A DNA stretch of 64,000 nucleotides from Epiperipatus broadwayi (GCA_028023455.1 JAQFVV010000233.1:1527296-1591295); one strand, 5' to 3'. Numbered from the stretch's first letter, positions 22,400-33,857 are shown. The notes: generated by a model from the letters alone, not told the origin. Translations and numbers: made by a program.

Positions 22400-23263
22400 G
22401 TAATACACCCAACTGACAAACCACCACCTCATAACAATTCCTGGCTTGATGTTATTCTTCAGTATCTCAACCAATATCAGATAATCACCAATACCACTTT
22501 CAACTCCAAAATTTCTATATGGGATGCACATCTAATTTTGCACCCAATCATCAATAATATAAAACCGTCTGTATGGATCAACAATCACAAAATCACCTCC
22601 TTATTTAAATTCCTTAAATTAGAACCCAAATTTCTTACCTTCTTAATTAAGGTAAATCAAAATGCCATGCATACTAATCACTTTTTACACTTCAAGAGAT
22701 ATCTAAATAATATTGATCCAATATGCCCACTCTGCAAGACTCAAGAGGATACTTTTGACCATATTATTAAATCATGCCCTCAGCTGGTAGGCATTAGATT
22801 GCTAATATCATAAAGTTTGAGCATTGACTTTTGCAAAATTCTATCATTGAAAGACTCCTTACAAAGTAGACAATTTCCTTTCATTAGACTTTCATTGTTT
22901 TTAGTTCATACAATCTGGAGTGTCCATTGCAAACTAATCTTCACCTTCCCACCTCCAAATCAGGATGTCATATTTATCGATCACCTTAATAAGTAAAAAA
23001 GTAAAGACCTTATCCTGTCTTCAAAATTCCTCTATAATGAGACATGGAATCTCTTTCAAATACCAAAAATCACCTAAGACATAAACAATCACACACAAAA
23101 TTTGATACTAGCATTTCCATTAGAGATTCTCCAGGGGATTAAACTTTAGATCCATCACAGATTTTCAATTAGGATGTTAGAACTTCTTACCAAGAAAGAC
23201 AATGTATTCACATATTCTTAGATAATCAATTATTTTTCATTAATAAAGTTATTTTTGAAACTA
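22400..23263 (+). mobile_element. 5'-truncated LINE 3' fragment
   Basis: An 864-bp insert lies between 20-bp target-site duplications within a tandem repeat unit. It encodes the C-terminal zinc-knuckle part of a LINE RT and ends with aataaagttatttttgaaacta. Target-site duplications of this length and 5' truncation are typical of target-primed reverse transcription. Confidence 0.75.
22408..22812 (+). pseudogene. LINE RT C-terminal zf-RVT region
   Basis: An open frame of about 130 codons includes ISIWDAHLILHPIINNIKPS, FLIKVNQNAMHTNHFLHF and CPLCKTQEDTFDHIIKSCP (about 22719-22775). The C..C...H....C pattern after an NHFLHF-like helix is the zf-RVT signature found at LINE C-termini. The catalytic RT domain is missing because of 5' truncation. 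The frame ends in a stop after the knuckle, shortly before the expected C-terminus. It could belong to the same broad family as the RT relic at 20.2-22.1 kb, but lies on the opposite strand. Confidence 0.7.
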
Positions 23264-23283
23264 AAAAATAATTTGGTTTAAAA
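23264..23283 (+). repeat. 20-bp target-site duplication, right copy
   Basis: aaaaataatttggtttaaaa matches the left copy at 22380-22399 with one C/T difference. Confidence 0.8.
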
Positions 23284-23454
23284 TGTTAAGGTAATTAATA
23301 ATTGAAATATTATTTTTATAATAGAATACACATGTATGTATGCACATATTATATTTATGTTTACCATTTTAATAGAATAACATTTATTTGTTTATTAATA
23401 ACTGGAATGTTTTGTATTATCAGACATGCTGTGTGTGCATATATATATATATAT

Positions 23455-25138
23455 TGTACTGGGTCGAAATGCTGAAACCACTTACTTATACATATATATA
23501 AGTTTTGGCCGGTTTCAAACTCCTTCATAATACATTTATAATCTTATAAAGGTTATGTGAATGAACCGGCACGTTCGAGCAAAATGGAAGATCTTATTGA
23601 TAGCTTTAATTATCAACAATGGCCCATCTTGGCTGCTAGATTCAAACCCCTACTATCCAAATACTTTATTTGTTTTGGGGTAAATCCCGGGGCGCTAGCT
23701 AGTCTGAAGACTAACGTATTCGGGCAATAGGCTCATAATCTAGCACGCAAAACATTCCCTAAAACTAGTTCAGTCTAATTTTAATCCAATAACAAAATTA
23801 TACAAAATTAGTGGTGGAAAGAATTAATAAAAGGTTGGTAAAAAGAATTGACTGACAAATAAAGTTTAAGTTTGAAGACATTTTATTTTAATTAACATTA
23901 ATTAAGTTTAAAAATAATTTAAACATATTTATACATCTAATATAATACACACACATTCTAAATTAACATTTCTAAACTAGTTTAAATATTCTTGTAGATT
24001 TTAATAGTAGAACACTGGTAGTTATCTAATTTAACTAATAACACTGATATAATGATCACATACATATTAACTCATATAGCATTCACAAATATAATAATAA
24101 AGCATTAATAGCATTTGAAACTTAAACACACATATTAATAGTTCATTTTATGTATGATAGAGTTCATATAATTTGAATCTTGAATATTTACGAATTACAG
24201 CGGTGGCTACTACATATAAATGATAATAAATAAATGTTTACCTAGGATTTTTGGAAAGGGGATATGGCTTGTCGTTGGCTGCTTCTGCTGCTTCTGATGG
24301 ATTATATCTAACCGGTTAGATATGGATGTTTCTTGAAGAGATTTTTATGCAAATCCATTGGCTTTATTCTTGAAGACAGTTGAACGTTTGATGGAGGATT
24401 TCTGTGTTGTTATGCAGACATTATTTCACAGGCAGGTTTTGATGATCTTGTTGGACTAAAAAGGCTGAAGCACAATCGTATATTTCCAAAAGCTGCTCAA
24501 CAATGCATTTTTGTTTCTAAATACATAATAGAAATGCACTGTTATCTCAACTGCAACAAGACTGTTACTGCAAACTAGACTGAAAAACTCTCTCAATTAA
24601 TTGTCTGATAACAAAAAAAGTCTATTTATACCTGTGACATGTTGTCCATGTAATATCCTCTGGCAAATATCTGTTGTCAAATTTCATTGGTAATTAATCA
24701 TATGACAATGTGTTTTTTGATTGATGGTTTAATTAGTAGTAGCTATTTCAAAATGGGTTGTTTTCATATCTTTAATTAGTAGTGCACCGCTGTGTTTTTT
24801 TAAATATATTTTTCATTTATTTATAATATTTACTACTGATACATTTATTTTACATTCGCACACACATATATAATTTTATTCTACACATCAAAACTAGTTT
24901 TAATACTATTTTTTTTTATTCAATTTGAATGAAAAGAGATTTGTATTTTGAAGCTTTTAATTTATAATAATAACCCTCTTTAACTTTTATGAACTCTTAG
25001 TTTTATCTTTTCTTAACAAAACTCCCCCTCTCCCCTTTTAATCAATTAATTTCTATTTTTTTTTCAAAATCTTTTATGAAAAATTTTAATAATAAATAAT
25101 TTTTTTTTTAGACAAAATTATTTTATATACATGTGCCA
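23455..25138 (-). repeat. Left LTR (3' LTR of the minus-strand element)
   Basis: It is 1684 bp long, starts tgtactgggtcgaa and ends tgtgcca. It matches 28804-30514 along its whole length, lacking a 26-bp block present in the right LTR near 29267-29292. An (AT)7 run abuts it. On the minus strand TATAAATA lies at 24630-24623. Confidence 0.9.
24623..24630 (-). promoter_or_regulatory. TATA box in the left LTR
   Basis: TATAAATA on the minus strand is followed about 22 bp later by TATCAGAC, which could be an initiator. The same pair occurs in the right LTR at 30006-29999. Confidence 0.5.
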
Positions 25139-25160
25139 ATTTGGCCTTGGAACATTACAA

Positions 25161-25168
25161 CCCCCTCC
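25161..25168 (-). other. Candidate polypurine tract
   Basis: GGAGGGGG on the minus strand lies 22 bp before the 3' LTR. LTR elements prime plus-strand DNA from such a tract, but it normally touches the LTR, so this call is weak. Confidence 0.3.
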
Positions 25169-25362
25169 GTTTTAGAGTAAAATGCATCATTTTTGACCAT
25201 TTCATCTCTTGCAATTTTAATTCTTGATTCTAAAGATTTATTAATTTATTATTTTTCTAAGTTAGCTTTTTAATATCTTTTACTTAACATACAAAGGGCA
25301 ATCTGTTTTGACTATCCTTTCCTTCTATCTATGTTGAATACATTGCTCACAATGATCTAAAT

Positions 25363-25494
25363 CTTGGATAACGACCACCGGGACAAACTAATTTTGTGGC
25401 ACAGGGATCTTTTGGAAAGAGGAATGATACCTGACAAGTCTATTACGGTTACTAAAATTTATCCAGATGGCAGCTTTAAACATATCTTTAACTA
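25363..25494 (+). other. Short plus-strand open frame inside the LTR element
   Basis: After a stop the frame runs about 43 codons, including DNDHRDKLILWHRDLLERG and TKIYPDGSFKHIFN. It is more GC-balanced than its surroundings and antisense to gag. I do not recognise it. It could be a captured exon fragment or chance. Confidence 0.2.
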
Positions 25495-26442
25495 AACTTA
25501 TTTCTATACTACCCTCATACTCTTTTGCTCTAGATAAATTCCTACACATGTGTATACGTGCAGCATAATTCTACACCTACTAATATTCTAGATATTGAGT
25601 TAATACTGGACTTGCTTACAGGGAATCTATAATAAATAAATCCCTTTTTGCACGCATTATAAGGTGCAGCAATGCCAAGAAAATAACCTAAAAGGATATC
25701 TGCATAAATACATTTAAAATACGCATCATGAGGTATCGTATTTACTGAATATTACCAGTGTATGTGCGCGTATATACACATGTATACTTATACACTCATA
25801 ATACCCCTTAGATTAACTTTATATTTTTATTATTAATCTTACACTATTTATTTATATTACAATATTATTTATAACCCTTAAGAAACATTATTTAAAATAT
25901 TTATTTACACTAATCTTATAATATTATTTTTAAATCATTATGAACATCTTTATTTAACATGCGTGTATTCAATAAATTAAAAAAAAATTGATTAGTTTAT
26001 TACGAGTCATTCTTCATTATTATTTACTATAGATATATTTACGCTTATTTATTTAACCTGATTTTATCAATTTTATTTTAACTATTTGACCTACTTATTT
26101 ATTTACGAACATTTTTCTTGATTAATATGTGCATTGATCACTTTTCCTAAGTATTGACCACTTCAAATTCTTATTTTTCTAGAGTGCATTTTTAGTTTTT
26201 ATTTTCATCATTAGGTAATAAATGTAATGTTAAGAGAAGTAGGCAGCAAAGTATAAGGCAATTTAAACACACAGATAGATTTTGTGTTGATTTAAACCAA
26301 CTTTTAATTTCTTTGCCCAAATACTCACACACACCTCAATCCTAATTTAATACACTTTTTTTTTTAATTTTATGTGATAATGTTTTATTTTCATTAATAC
26401 TTTCATTATACACTTATTTATTTCATTTTTATTTTTAAAGCG

Positions 26443-26790
26443 TTATTTTTACTCTCCCTTTTTTTAAAAAAAAAAAAATTTTCATTTTGCTTGTCTCTTT
26501 TGATTTACACATTTATTTTGTTAGCGTCATGCTCCGCTATGTTCTAGACTTATGAGCTAGGATATCAATATAATCGATAAGACCTAATCGAGGGTTTTGA
26601 CATAAATTGTTTTATTATTTTTACTTTCCCTTTTTTTTATTTAAAAAAAACATTTTCATTTTGCTGGTCTATTTTGATTTACACATTTATTTTGTTTGCG
26701 TCACACTCCGCTATGTTCTAGACTTATGAGCTGGGATATCAATATAATCGATAAGACATAATCAAGGGTTTTGACATAAATTGTTTTATA
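26443..26790 (+). repeat. 174-bp tandem duplication, two units
   Basis: Two units (about 26443-26616 and 26617-26790) share gttctagacttatgagct and gatatcaatataatcgataa at an offset of exactly 174 bp, with only scattered differences. They lie just downstream of gag in the element's own orientation. They could be a cis-acting signal or a replication-slip product. Confidence 0.85.
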
Positions 26791-26978
26791 GATGCTTTGA
26801 CATTTTAAACTCTAAGATCGTTATTTTATTATACTAAGACTAACTTTAATCATTTTTAATTATTCAAACTATCTTGATACTCGTTTTTACTTTTATTTCC
26901 TTAAACTTTGTTAAACATTTTCCATTATTCCGAGTCCATGGTCATTATAAACTAGGTCAAGCCGGCAAAGCCGTCAGA

Positions 26979-28385
26979 TTACATATTTGTAATTTTTGTC
27001 TGGCGGTTCTTTATTATATTTTTTTTCTGCATATAGCCACTCATGCTGGGGGATTGAGAATCACCCCTGGGCCTTTCCTTAAATCTAGTATGAGAGATAT
27101 CAGGATCACTGTTGGTTCTTCGAAAGATTTTTGTTCTCTTGGGACTATTAGAATAACGTCTCCTCCGGGGGCTCCCCGAATTCGACCTATGTCTATATCT
27201 TACGGCATTTACAGCCGGCTTTCTAAGTTGGGGTTTGAATCCCCTATCTCTCATGTCAAAAGTTGGTCTAGCTCTGTCGAAAGCGCTCAACAATTCCGCC
27301 ATTTATTCCACTGTTTTTCTTTCAGTTCCTATGAGCATTTGCTTGAAATTATGAGGAAAACTATGGTGGACTATCCTGACAATTTGTTGTTCAGATAGTG
27401 GGTCTGCTGTTAAAGAGTGTAATTTTGCCACTTGCCTTCTAAAAAAAGAAACGAACGGTTCACCAGGTTGCCATTTATCTTGCGAGATCTGGTGACGAAG
27501 ATTTTCCTGATAATCTTCACTCCAATAACTAGCTAAAATAGCAATTTTATATTCAGCAAAAGTGCTGGGTTTTTTATATAAAGAGTCCCATCAAGATTGA
27601 GACCCCCCTTGTAAATGGCTACAAGCTATTGCGATCATAGCCTCCTCACTTAATTGATTCAGAGTGAAATAGCACTCCAAAATATTTAAATTCTCCATAG
27701 GAGCTTCACTTTGATGGCCAGAAAATATCCGTATTTTCAAAAACTGGTTCACGATTGACGGATTGTTTATAATGTGCGTGTTTGCACTCAAGTGGTCACA
27801 CTGTTTTATTTCCATTTGCGAACTATTTTTACTATTCTTTTGATTTACTTTCCAAGCTAAATCTGTCATTCCCACTTTTATCTCTTCAATTACTTTTCTA
27901 TCTTCTATCTTATTTTTTTCAATTACTTGGTAAGCGGTCACTATTTGATTTTCTACTTGTGTTTTAATCTCTTCTATTTCTTCCCTAATTTCTTTTTTTA
28001 TTTTATTCTGGCCCATTTCGATCTGGTCCTTTAACTTTTCAAGCATTTCAGCTTGCCCTTCCAATTTACTCTTCATTTCATTATTTTGGTTTTTAAGCTC
28101 TTCAGCTATTTTTTTATATTCTTCGGCTGTTTCTTTTTGTTTTTCAAACATGCAAGTTAATAAAGCTATGACTTCCCTATTCTCTTCTTTTTGCTCAACC
28201 TCTTGTTTGTTTTTATCTTTTTGTTCCTCACTAGAAGCATTCTCTACTTCTTTCACTTGAGTTTCTATTTTTTCTTCACTGGGGACCTTTTCTATTTCAC
28301 TAGTTTTGGTTTTATTTTGTTCCTCGCTGGGAACATTGTCTGTTTTTTTACCTTGAGTCTCCATTTTAGGTTTATTTCTTGTCAT
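26979..28385 (-). pseudogene. Gag-like gene, nearly intact, with two in-frame stops
   Basis: One minus-strand frame spans 469 codons with only two stops, at 27593-27591 and 27305-27303. ATG at 28385 follows a 418-bp leader. Residues 1-75 are acidic and repetitive (PSEE, SSEEQ); about 75-190 form a strong Lys/Glu coiled coil (EEYKKIAEEL, KIKKEIREEI). A capsid-like part follows: MENLNILECYFTLNQLSEEA and ACSHLQGGSQS, then SYWSEDYQENLRHQI and LSEQQIVRIVHHSFP. The C-terminus is Arg/Ser-rich (SPRRRRYSNSPKR) and could bind RNA; no CCHC zinc knuckle is visible. The family role is particle assembly around element RNA. Both stops could be recent point changes. The gag relic at 240-2045 has the same layout. 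Confidence 0.75.
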
Positions 28386-28803
28386 ATTTATAATTTTAAA
28401 CTTTACTTTTTTATATTATTTTTCTTTAATATTATATTTTATTCACGCTCATAAGTTTACTAATTTCTATTTTATTTATTTCTTTCTAAACTGGAAATAC
28501 ACGCTGACTCCACCCCTCCTTTGTCCATTTTTCTCTACCTGATCTTAATGCTTTAACTCCACCCAAACACCCAAGTGTCTCTGATTTAACATAATGACTT
28601 ATTTCAACCAACGTAAATAGCATAAATCTCTCTTCATTTAAAGAAAACAAAGTTTTTGGTCAATTCTTTTTTTTAAAAAAAAATTAAAACGCTTTAACAT
28701 ACGTAATTTAGCTTTTGTATAGAAATTTTTTTAAACAAGAAACAAAGCATTTATTTACTATTGTTTCTTAGGTACAGCCCCAAATGTTGGGAAAAGCCAT
28801 TTA
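28386..28803 (-). other. Leader between 5' LTR and gag
   Basis: This 418-bp untranslated stretch would hold the primer-binding and packaging signals. The plus-strand open frame crossing it (28191-28454) is Phe/Leu-rich antisense of the gag coiled coil and is not a gene. Confidence 0.5.
28782..28799 (-). other. Candidate primer-binding site
   Basis: The plus strand reads gttgggaaaagcca, resembling a tRNA 3' end finishing in CCA. The minus strand would pair with it, starting TGGCTTTTCCC, four bases inside the 5' LTR. The matching tRNA cannot be named without a search. Confidence 0.45.
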
Positions 28804-30514
28804 TGCACTGGGTTGAACTGCTGAAACCACTTACTTATACGTATATATAAGTTTTGGCCGGTTTCAAACTCCTTCATAATACATTTATAATCTTATAAAG
28901 ATTATGTGAATGAACCAGCATGTTTGAGCAAAATGGGGGATCTTATTGATAGCTTTAACTATCAACAATGGCCCATCTCGGCTGCTAGATTCAAACCCCT
29001 ACTATCCAAAAACTTTATTTGTTTCAGGGTAAACCCCGGGGCGCCAGCTAGTCTGAAGACTAATGTATTCGGGCAGTAGGCTCATAATCCAGTGCTCGAA
29101 ACATTCCCTAAAACTAGCTCAGTCTAATTTTAATTCAATAACAAAATTATACAAAATTAGTGGTGGAAAGAATTAATAAAAGGTTGGTAAAAAGAATTGA
29201 CTGACAAATAAAGTTTAAGTTTGAAGACATTTTATTTTAATTAACATTAATTAAGTTTAAAGATAATTTATTACCCAACATTTATTGACTAAATTTAAAC
29301 ATCTTTATACACCTAATATAATACACACACATTCTAAAATTAACATTTCTAAACTAGTTTAAATATTCTTGTAGATTTTAATAGTAGAACACTGGTATTT
29401 ATCTAATTTAACTAATAACACTGATATAATGATCACATACATATTAACTCATATAGCATTCACAAATATAATAATAAAGCACTAATAGCATTTGAAACTT
29501 AAACACACATATTAATAGTTCATTTTATGTATGATAGAGTTCATATAATTTGAATCTTGAATATTTACAAATTACAGTGGTGGCTACTACATATAAATGA
29601 TAATAAATAAATGTTTACCTAGGATTTTTGGAATGGGGATATTGCTTGTTGTTGGCTGCTTCTGCTGCTTCTGATGGATTATATCTAACCAGTTAGATTT
29701 GGATGTTTCTTGAAGAGATTTTTATGCGAATCCATTGGCTTTATTCTTGAAGACAGTTGAACGTTTGACGGAGGATTTCTGTGTTGTTATGCAGACATTA
29801 TTTCACAGGCAGGTTTTGATGATCTTGTTGGACTAAAAAGGCTGAAGCACAATCGTATATTTCCAAAAGCTGCTCAACAATGCATTTTTGTTTCTAAATA
29901 CACAATAGAAATGCACTGTTATCTCAACTGCAACAAGACCGTTACTGCAAACTAGACTGAAAAACTCTCTCAATTAATTGTCTGATAACAAAAAAGTCTA
30001 TTTATACCTGCGACGTGTTGTCCGTGTAATATCCTCCAGCAAATATCTGTTGTCGAATTTCATTGGTAATTAATCCTATGACAACGTGTTTTTGATTGAT
30101 TGTTTAATTAGTAGTAGCTATTTCAAAACGGGTTGTTTTCATATCTTTAATTAGTAGCGCACCGTTGTGTTTTTTTTAAATATATTTTTCATTTATTTAA
30201 AATATTTACTACTGATACATTTATTTTACATTCGCACGCACATATATAATTTTATTCTACACATCAAAACTAATTTTAATACTATTTTTTTTTTATTCAA
30301 TCCGAATGAAAAGAGATTTGTATTTTGAAGCTTTTAATTTATAATAATAACACTCTTTAACTTTTATGAACTCTTAGTTTTATCTTTTCTTAACAAAACT
30401 CCCCCTCTCCCCTTTTAATCAATTAATTTCTATTTTTTTTCAAATTCTTTTACAAAAGATTTTAATAATAAATAATTTTTTTTTTAGACAAAATTATTTT
30501 ATATACATGTGCCA
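28804..30514 (-). repeat. Right LTR (5' LTR of the minus-strand element)
   Basis: It is 1711 bp, starts tgcactgggttgaa and ends tgtgcca, followed by atatat. With the TATA box at 30006-29999, U3 is about 0.5 kb and R plus U5 about 1.2 kb, an unusually long transcribed leader. Confidence 0.9.
29999..30006 (-). promoter_or_regulatory. TATA box in the right (5') LTR
   Basis: TATAAATA on the minus strand is followed by TTATCAGAC about 22 bp on, a reasonable initiator position. It would drive transcription toward gag. It is conserved with 24630-24623. Confidence 0.55.
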
Positions 30515-30520
30515 ATATAT

Positions 30521-31154
30521 ATTCTTCATGACAATTTATGCTGCATATATTTAATAATTAAAATCATTTCAAATTTAAAGTTAAACTTGACTTTATATAT
30601 TTATAAAACTATATGTATAGTTTTTTTAGTCAATTTATTGAAATATTTTGCGATATTTTTAAATTAAAATCAGAACAATTTATTTGCAATGTAGATTGTT
30701 TATTAGATCTTTCATTTTTTATTACTATTTCTATTCAATAAGTACATTAGTCATTTATTTCAAGTTACTCCAGTAAAGTAATTTTGTACTAGAATAAAAT
30801 AAGTATTGTGTATTTTTTTTTGTTCACAGCCACTAGAGCTTTTTCAATCACAAAACATGTATGTGAGTAGACATATAGATATAATTCCCTGTAAAATTAT
30901 TTAAATGATATTAAGATATGGTTTGATGATGATGACAAATCTACTGATGTCAAACATATTTATATAATCTAATGGCCCAGATGATTGAGGATGATCATAA
31001 CTGATATATTATAAATTATTTGGTGATGATATTTATTGGGAATTCTGAGGCTGATTCCTTGCTCATTTATTATGTTCATATTTATTTAATGATACTTCCT
31101 CACTAGCTTTCTATTCAGTGCTTATACAATAAATATATAATACACCAAGACTAA
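30521..31154. other. AT-rich stretch without a recognised gene
   Basis: No open frame or transposon motif was recognised between the LTR element and the MITE. Confidence 0.45.
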
Positions 31155-31328
31155 CACTAGTCTATTAAGTAAATGAAATACTCTTTATACAAAGCATAAA
31201 ATAAAACTTTTCTTAAAGAAAAGTCTCTATAAATGCGATAAAGAAAAAAGAAGGTCTGATCTTTTCTTTAAAAAAGTTTTATCTTGTGCTTCAAATTAAG
31301 TGTATTTCTTTTACTTAATAGACCAGTG
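31155..31328. mobile_element. Foldback MITE
   Basis: The first ~72 bp (cactagtctattaagtaaa onward) are the reverse complement, with a few mismatches, of the last ~72 bp (ending cttaatagaccagtg). About 30 bp of loop separate them. A 174-bp hairpin of this kind fits a non-autonomous DNA transposon. The ends could extend a few bases outward (ctaa...ttag). No target-site duplication was clear. The superfamily is unknown. Confidence 0.7.
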
Positions 31329-31389
31329 CTGGAGGGTTAGTTTCAATTAATTATATGATATTAATGATATGATATGTACAAGCAAATGT

Positions 31390-33857
31390 TAAAACATTTA
31401 ACAACTAAACAGGTTTGAGTTTGAAATATAAAAGAATTTATTTGAAGCCAAATAACATAATAAAAGTGGAGAGAATTGTCATCCATAAATAATTTGTGCT
31501 GAATAATAAATTGGATTGCGATTAAAGTGAATATTTAAAGGTGAATTTACATACTAATGAGAAGTGAGGGAATATATACACCATTTTTTAGAAAGAGGAA
31601 TTCTGGAGTCTTTTTTATAGATGGCATGACCATCTTTGGCAATTGACAAAGCCTCTTTAAACTTTCTCTTTCAATTGTCACACTCTGAACAAACAATGTT
31701 GGCTGTGGAAAGATTGAAGTAATGACCAGACAACAACTTATGATTGAGAAAAAGGAAAAATATTCAATGTGTTTTCTAGCACAGTTATGTAGATAATTAT
31801 GTTGGCAAGTCTAATGGCCAACTTGGCACAGGTTTACCTGTAGTATATCTATAAACAAATAAAATCAGAGTAGTTGATCATATAAACAATTTAATGTAAG
31901 GCCTCTTTTGGAATTTTATTCTTTGAATTATTAAAAAATTTGTTAAGAGTAGAGATGAATAAAAAATAATGTATTTATCAATGCAAATATTTTTTAGCAT
32001 ATTTGCAACTTTCAAGATGGGAAGCAATTGTAGGGTGAAAGATTTTATTGTAAAAATTAGTAATGATTGTGCGAATATTTTTAAGATTGTATCCTATGTT
32101 AATAAGGTCTCTAATAAATAATTTGATATTTTGTTTCCAATCAGCCTCAAATTTGCAGAGCTTAAGGTTTCTATGAGGAAAGTTATTTAGCTCTGTATAT
32201 TTATGAGTGAGTGCAGTAATGGGGTTTGAGTGTATAGTACCTCTAACACTGAAGGGTTTCAAATTTATTCTATAATCTAAGGTGTTAATTTGTCTTGTTA
32301 TATCCTGGTCAGGAAATTTTAAGTTGTAGAGTATGTTATCTTTGGACTTGATGGTCCATGTAAGAGAGGTTAAAGAAGTCAACTCAATATATATTTGGCA
32401 AATGGTGACCCACAAAGGTATGATTAACATATCTATAGTATAAGCAAGTATTAGAATGATGTTCAAATGTAGGAATTATTAAGCATTAAAACTTGAAAAG
32501 GTAGAGGCTGCATATGACTCCACTGAAAGGAAGCCCCATACAGCAGCTGTGGTTTATTTTATAAGTTTTGTGGTTAAAAGATGTGATGATTTTATCACTG
32601 ATCCAATTCAAAATCTTGACAATGATGTTTTTTGCAGATATTGTAATTGATTTGATGCAATAGTACATCTATAATGTTAATAAATTAAATGTGGAGAACA
32701 GAGTCATATTGTTCTTTGATATCGAGTAAAGCAATTTTACAGAAGTGGTTAATTGGTATATTTTGAATTTTTTCAGTGAAGTCATATAAGGATTTCAAGC
32801 TGTATGCAACAAAGCCGAGGTCATCAATTAACCATGAAGTGATAAGTTTAGTGGCATGGTAATAATAAGAGCTTCCAAAAACAAAAAGACAAAACAGAAG
32901 ATTATTTCTTGTGTAATTTGATGTTCGAGGGACAACAGTAGTAGAAGAGTATAATTTTGGCTAGAAAATGCTTTGCTGAGATGTTTTCTCAAAACTGATG
33001 ATACAAACTGATATTTTCTGGGCTTTAAATTGTAATTATGAATTTCAACAAAACATAAAGCAGTCAGTTGTTGGCTAATTTTAAAATCAAATTCTTGATG
33101 ATTTAAAAGAACTAGCCTATTACCTTTGTATTCCTTAAGATAGATAAGGTTTATCTGGGTAATAAACTTTTTAATAAAATTGATGTTTATGAGACCATTA
33201 ATGATTGTTAACTTGGGGGAGATACTTTAGAATGTTTGAAGTTTTTCAATAGTCATTTCTTTTTCAGTGTTGGCTTCAAATTTGGATTCGAAGTCGATGA
33301 TAGGTTTCATTTCAGAAAAACACCAGTCACATCTGCTGAACCTGGAACCATATTTAATGTTTTAGCAACATTTTCAGGGATTTGGATGTTTGAGAGATTG
33401 ACCCAGTTTTAGTGAATATTGGTATTAGGGCAAGCATGCTTTTGTTTATAGGCGAAAAAATGAAATGCAGAAGCAATGTTATAGCACTTTGTGATGATAG
33501 GGGCAAGGAATGGGAAGTGACACACCATAAAGCTTTTTCTTCTTATATCAGCTTTATATGTGCTGGAAAGGGGTTTTTATAATTGATTTTAATATGGTAA
33601 TTTTGAGCATTAAAATAATCTTCTCTTGCTGAAAAATAGATTTATTAATTTTGATATGACAACAATTAGGAAAAACATTAAATTGGAAACAATTTCTTAA
33701 GAAAGTAATTTTTTTTCATAATATTGATACAGATGTTGAGCATAACATGATATTTTCCATCTTGCTCCATGAATGATTTAAAGAAAATGTATATATAATC
33801 AAAAAACACATTAAAGCTTGTAAAGCTATAATTATGTAATGAATAAACAAATCTAAA
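31390..33857 (-). mobile_element. Penelope-like element, longer copy of a tandem pair
   Basis: On the minus strand RT motifs, thumb and endonuclease remains are followed by a tail whose last block is at 31393-31415. The same tail starts again at 33858, exactly where this copy's 5' part ends, so the two copies are head to tail. PLEs characteristically make such tandem partial copies, which act as terminal repeats. Confidence 0.65.
31500..33350 (-). pseudogene. PLE reverse transcriptase and endonuclease relic (copy 1)
   Basis: Several frames must be combined. An N-terminal part (33330-32850) includes FIKKFITQINLIYLKEY and QEFDFKISQQLTA. Motif A is ALLDIKEQYDSV (about 32745-32705). Motif B is GLPFSGVICSLYLF (about 32540-32495). 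Motif C is decayed to RYVNHTFV near 32440-32415, so the catalytic aspartates are lost. The thumb part is open at 32466-31978 (DYRINLKPFSVRGTIHSNPI, FIRDLINIGYNLKNI). The endonuclease is barely visible upstream of 31600. No function is expected. Confidence 0.6.

Larger units (their letters stand above)
25139..26440. other. Element interior after gag, no pol found
   Basis: The minus strand of this stretch gives no recognisable enzyme domain. A short GC-balanced plus-strand frame of about 43 codons lies at 25363-25494. A G-rich tract on the minus strand lies next to the LTR. Confidence 0.5.
23455..30514 (-). mobile_element. 7.06-kb LTR retrotransposon with gag and no visible pol
   Basis: Two direct repeats (23455-25138 and 28804-30514) enclose 3665 bp. 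Both begin with TG and end with GCCA, and atatat occurs on both outer flanks, as expected of a target-site duplication in an (AT)n tract. Gag is on the minus strand, so the right repeat is the 5' LTR. TATA boxes on the minus strand in both LTRs agree. After gag the remaining 1.8 kb shows no protease, RT, RNase H or integrase. The element would therefore need enzymes from a relative. Differences between the LTRs look like several percent, denser at the 23.5/28.8-kb end. Confidence 0.85.

Noticed and set aside
23500-23525. B-box-like ggtttcaaactcc near the LTR start as a SINE head
   Set aside because: It is identical in both LTRs, has no A box at the right distance, and is explained as LTR sequence.
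26874-27398. 174-codon plus-strand frame
   Set aside because: It is antisense to the Arg/Ser-rich end of gag and has no known motif.
27782-28454. Plus-strand Phe/Leu-rich frames resembling membrane proteins
   Set aside because: They are antisense of the Lys/Glu coiled coil of gag, which always gives Phe/Leu/Ser on the other strand.
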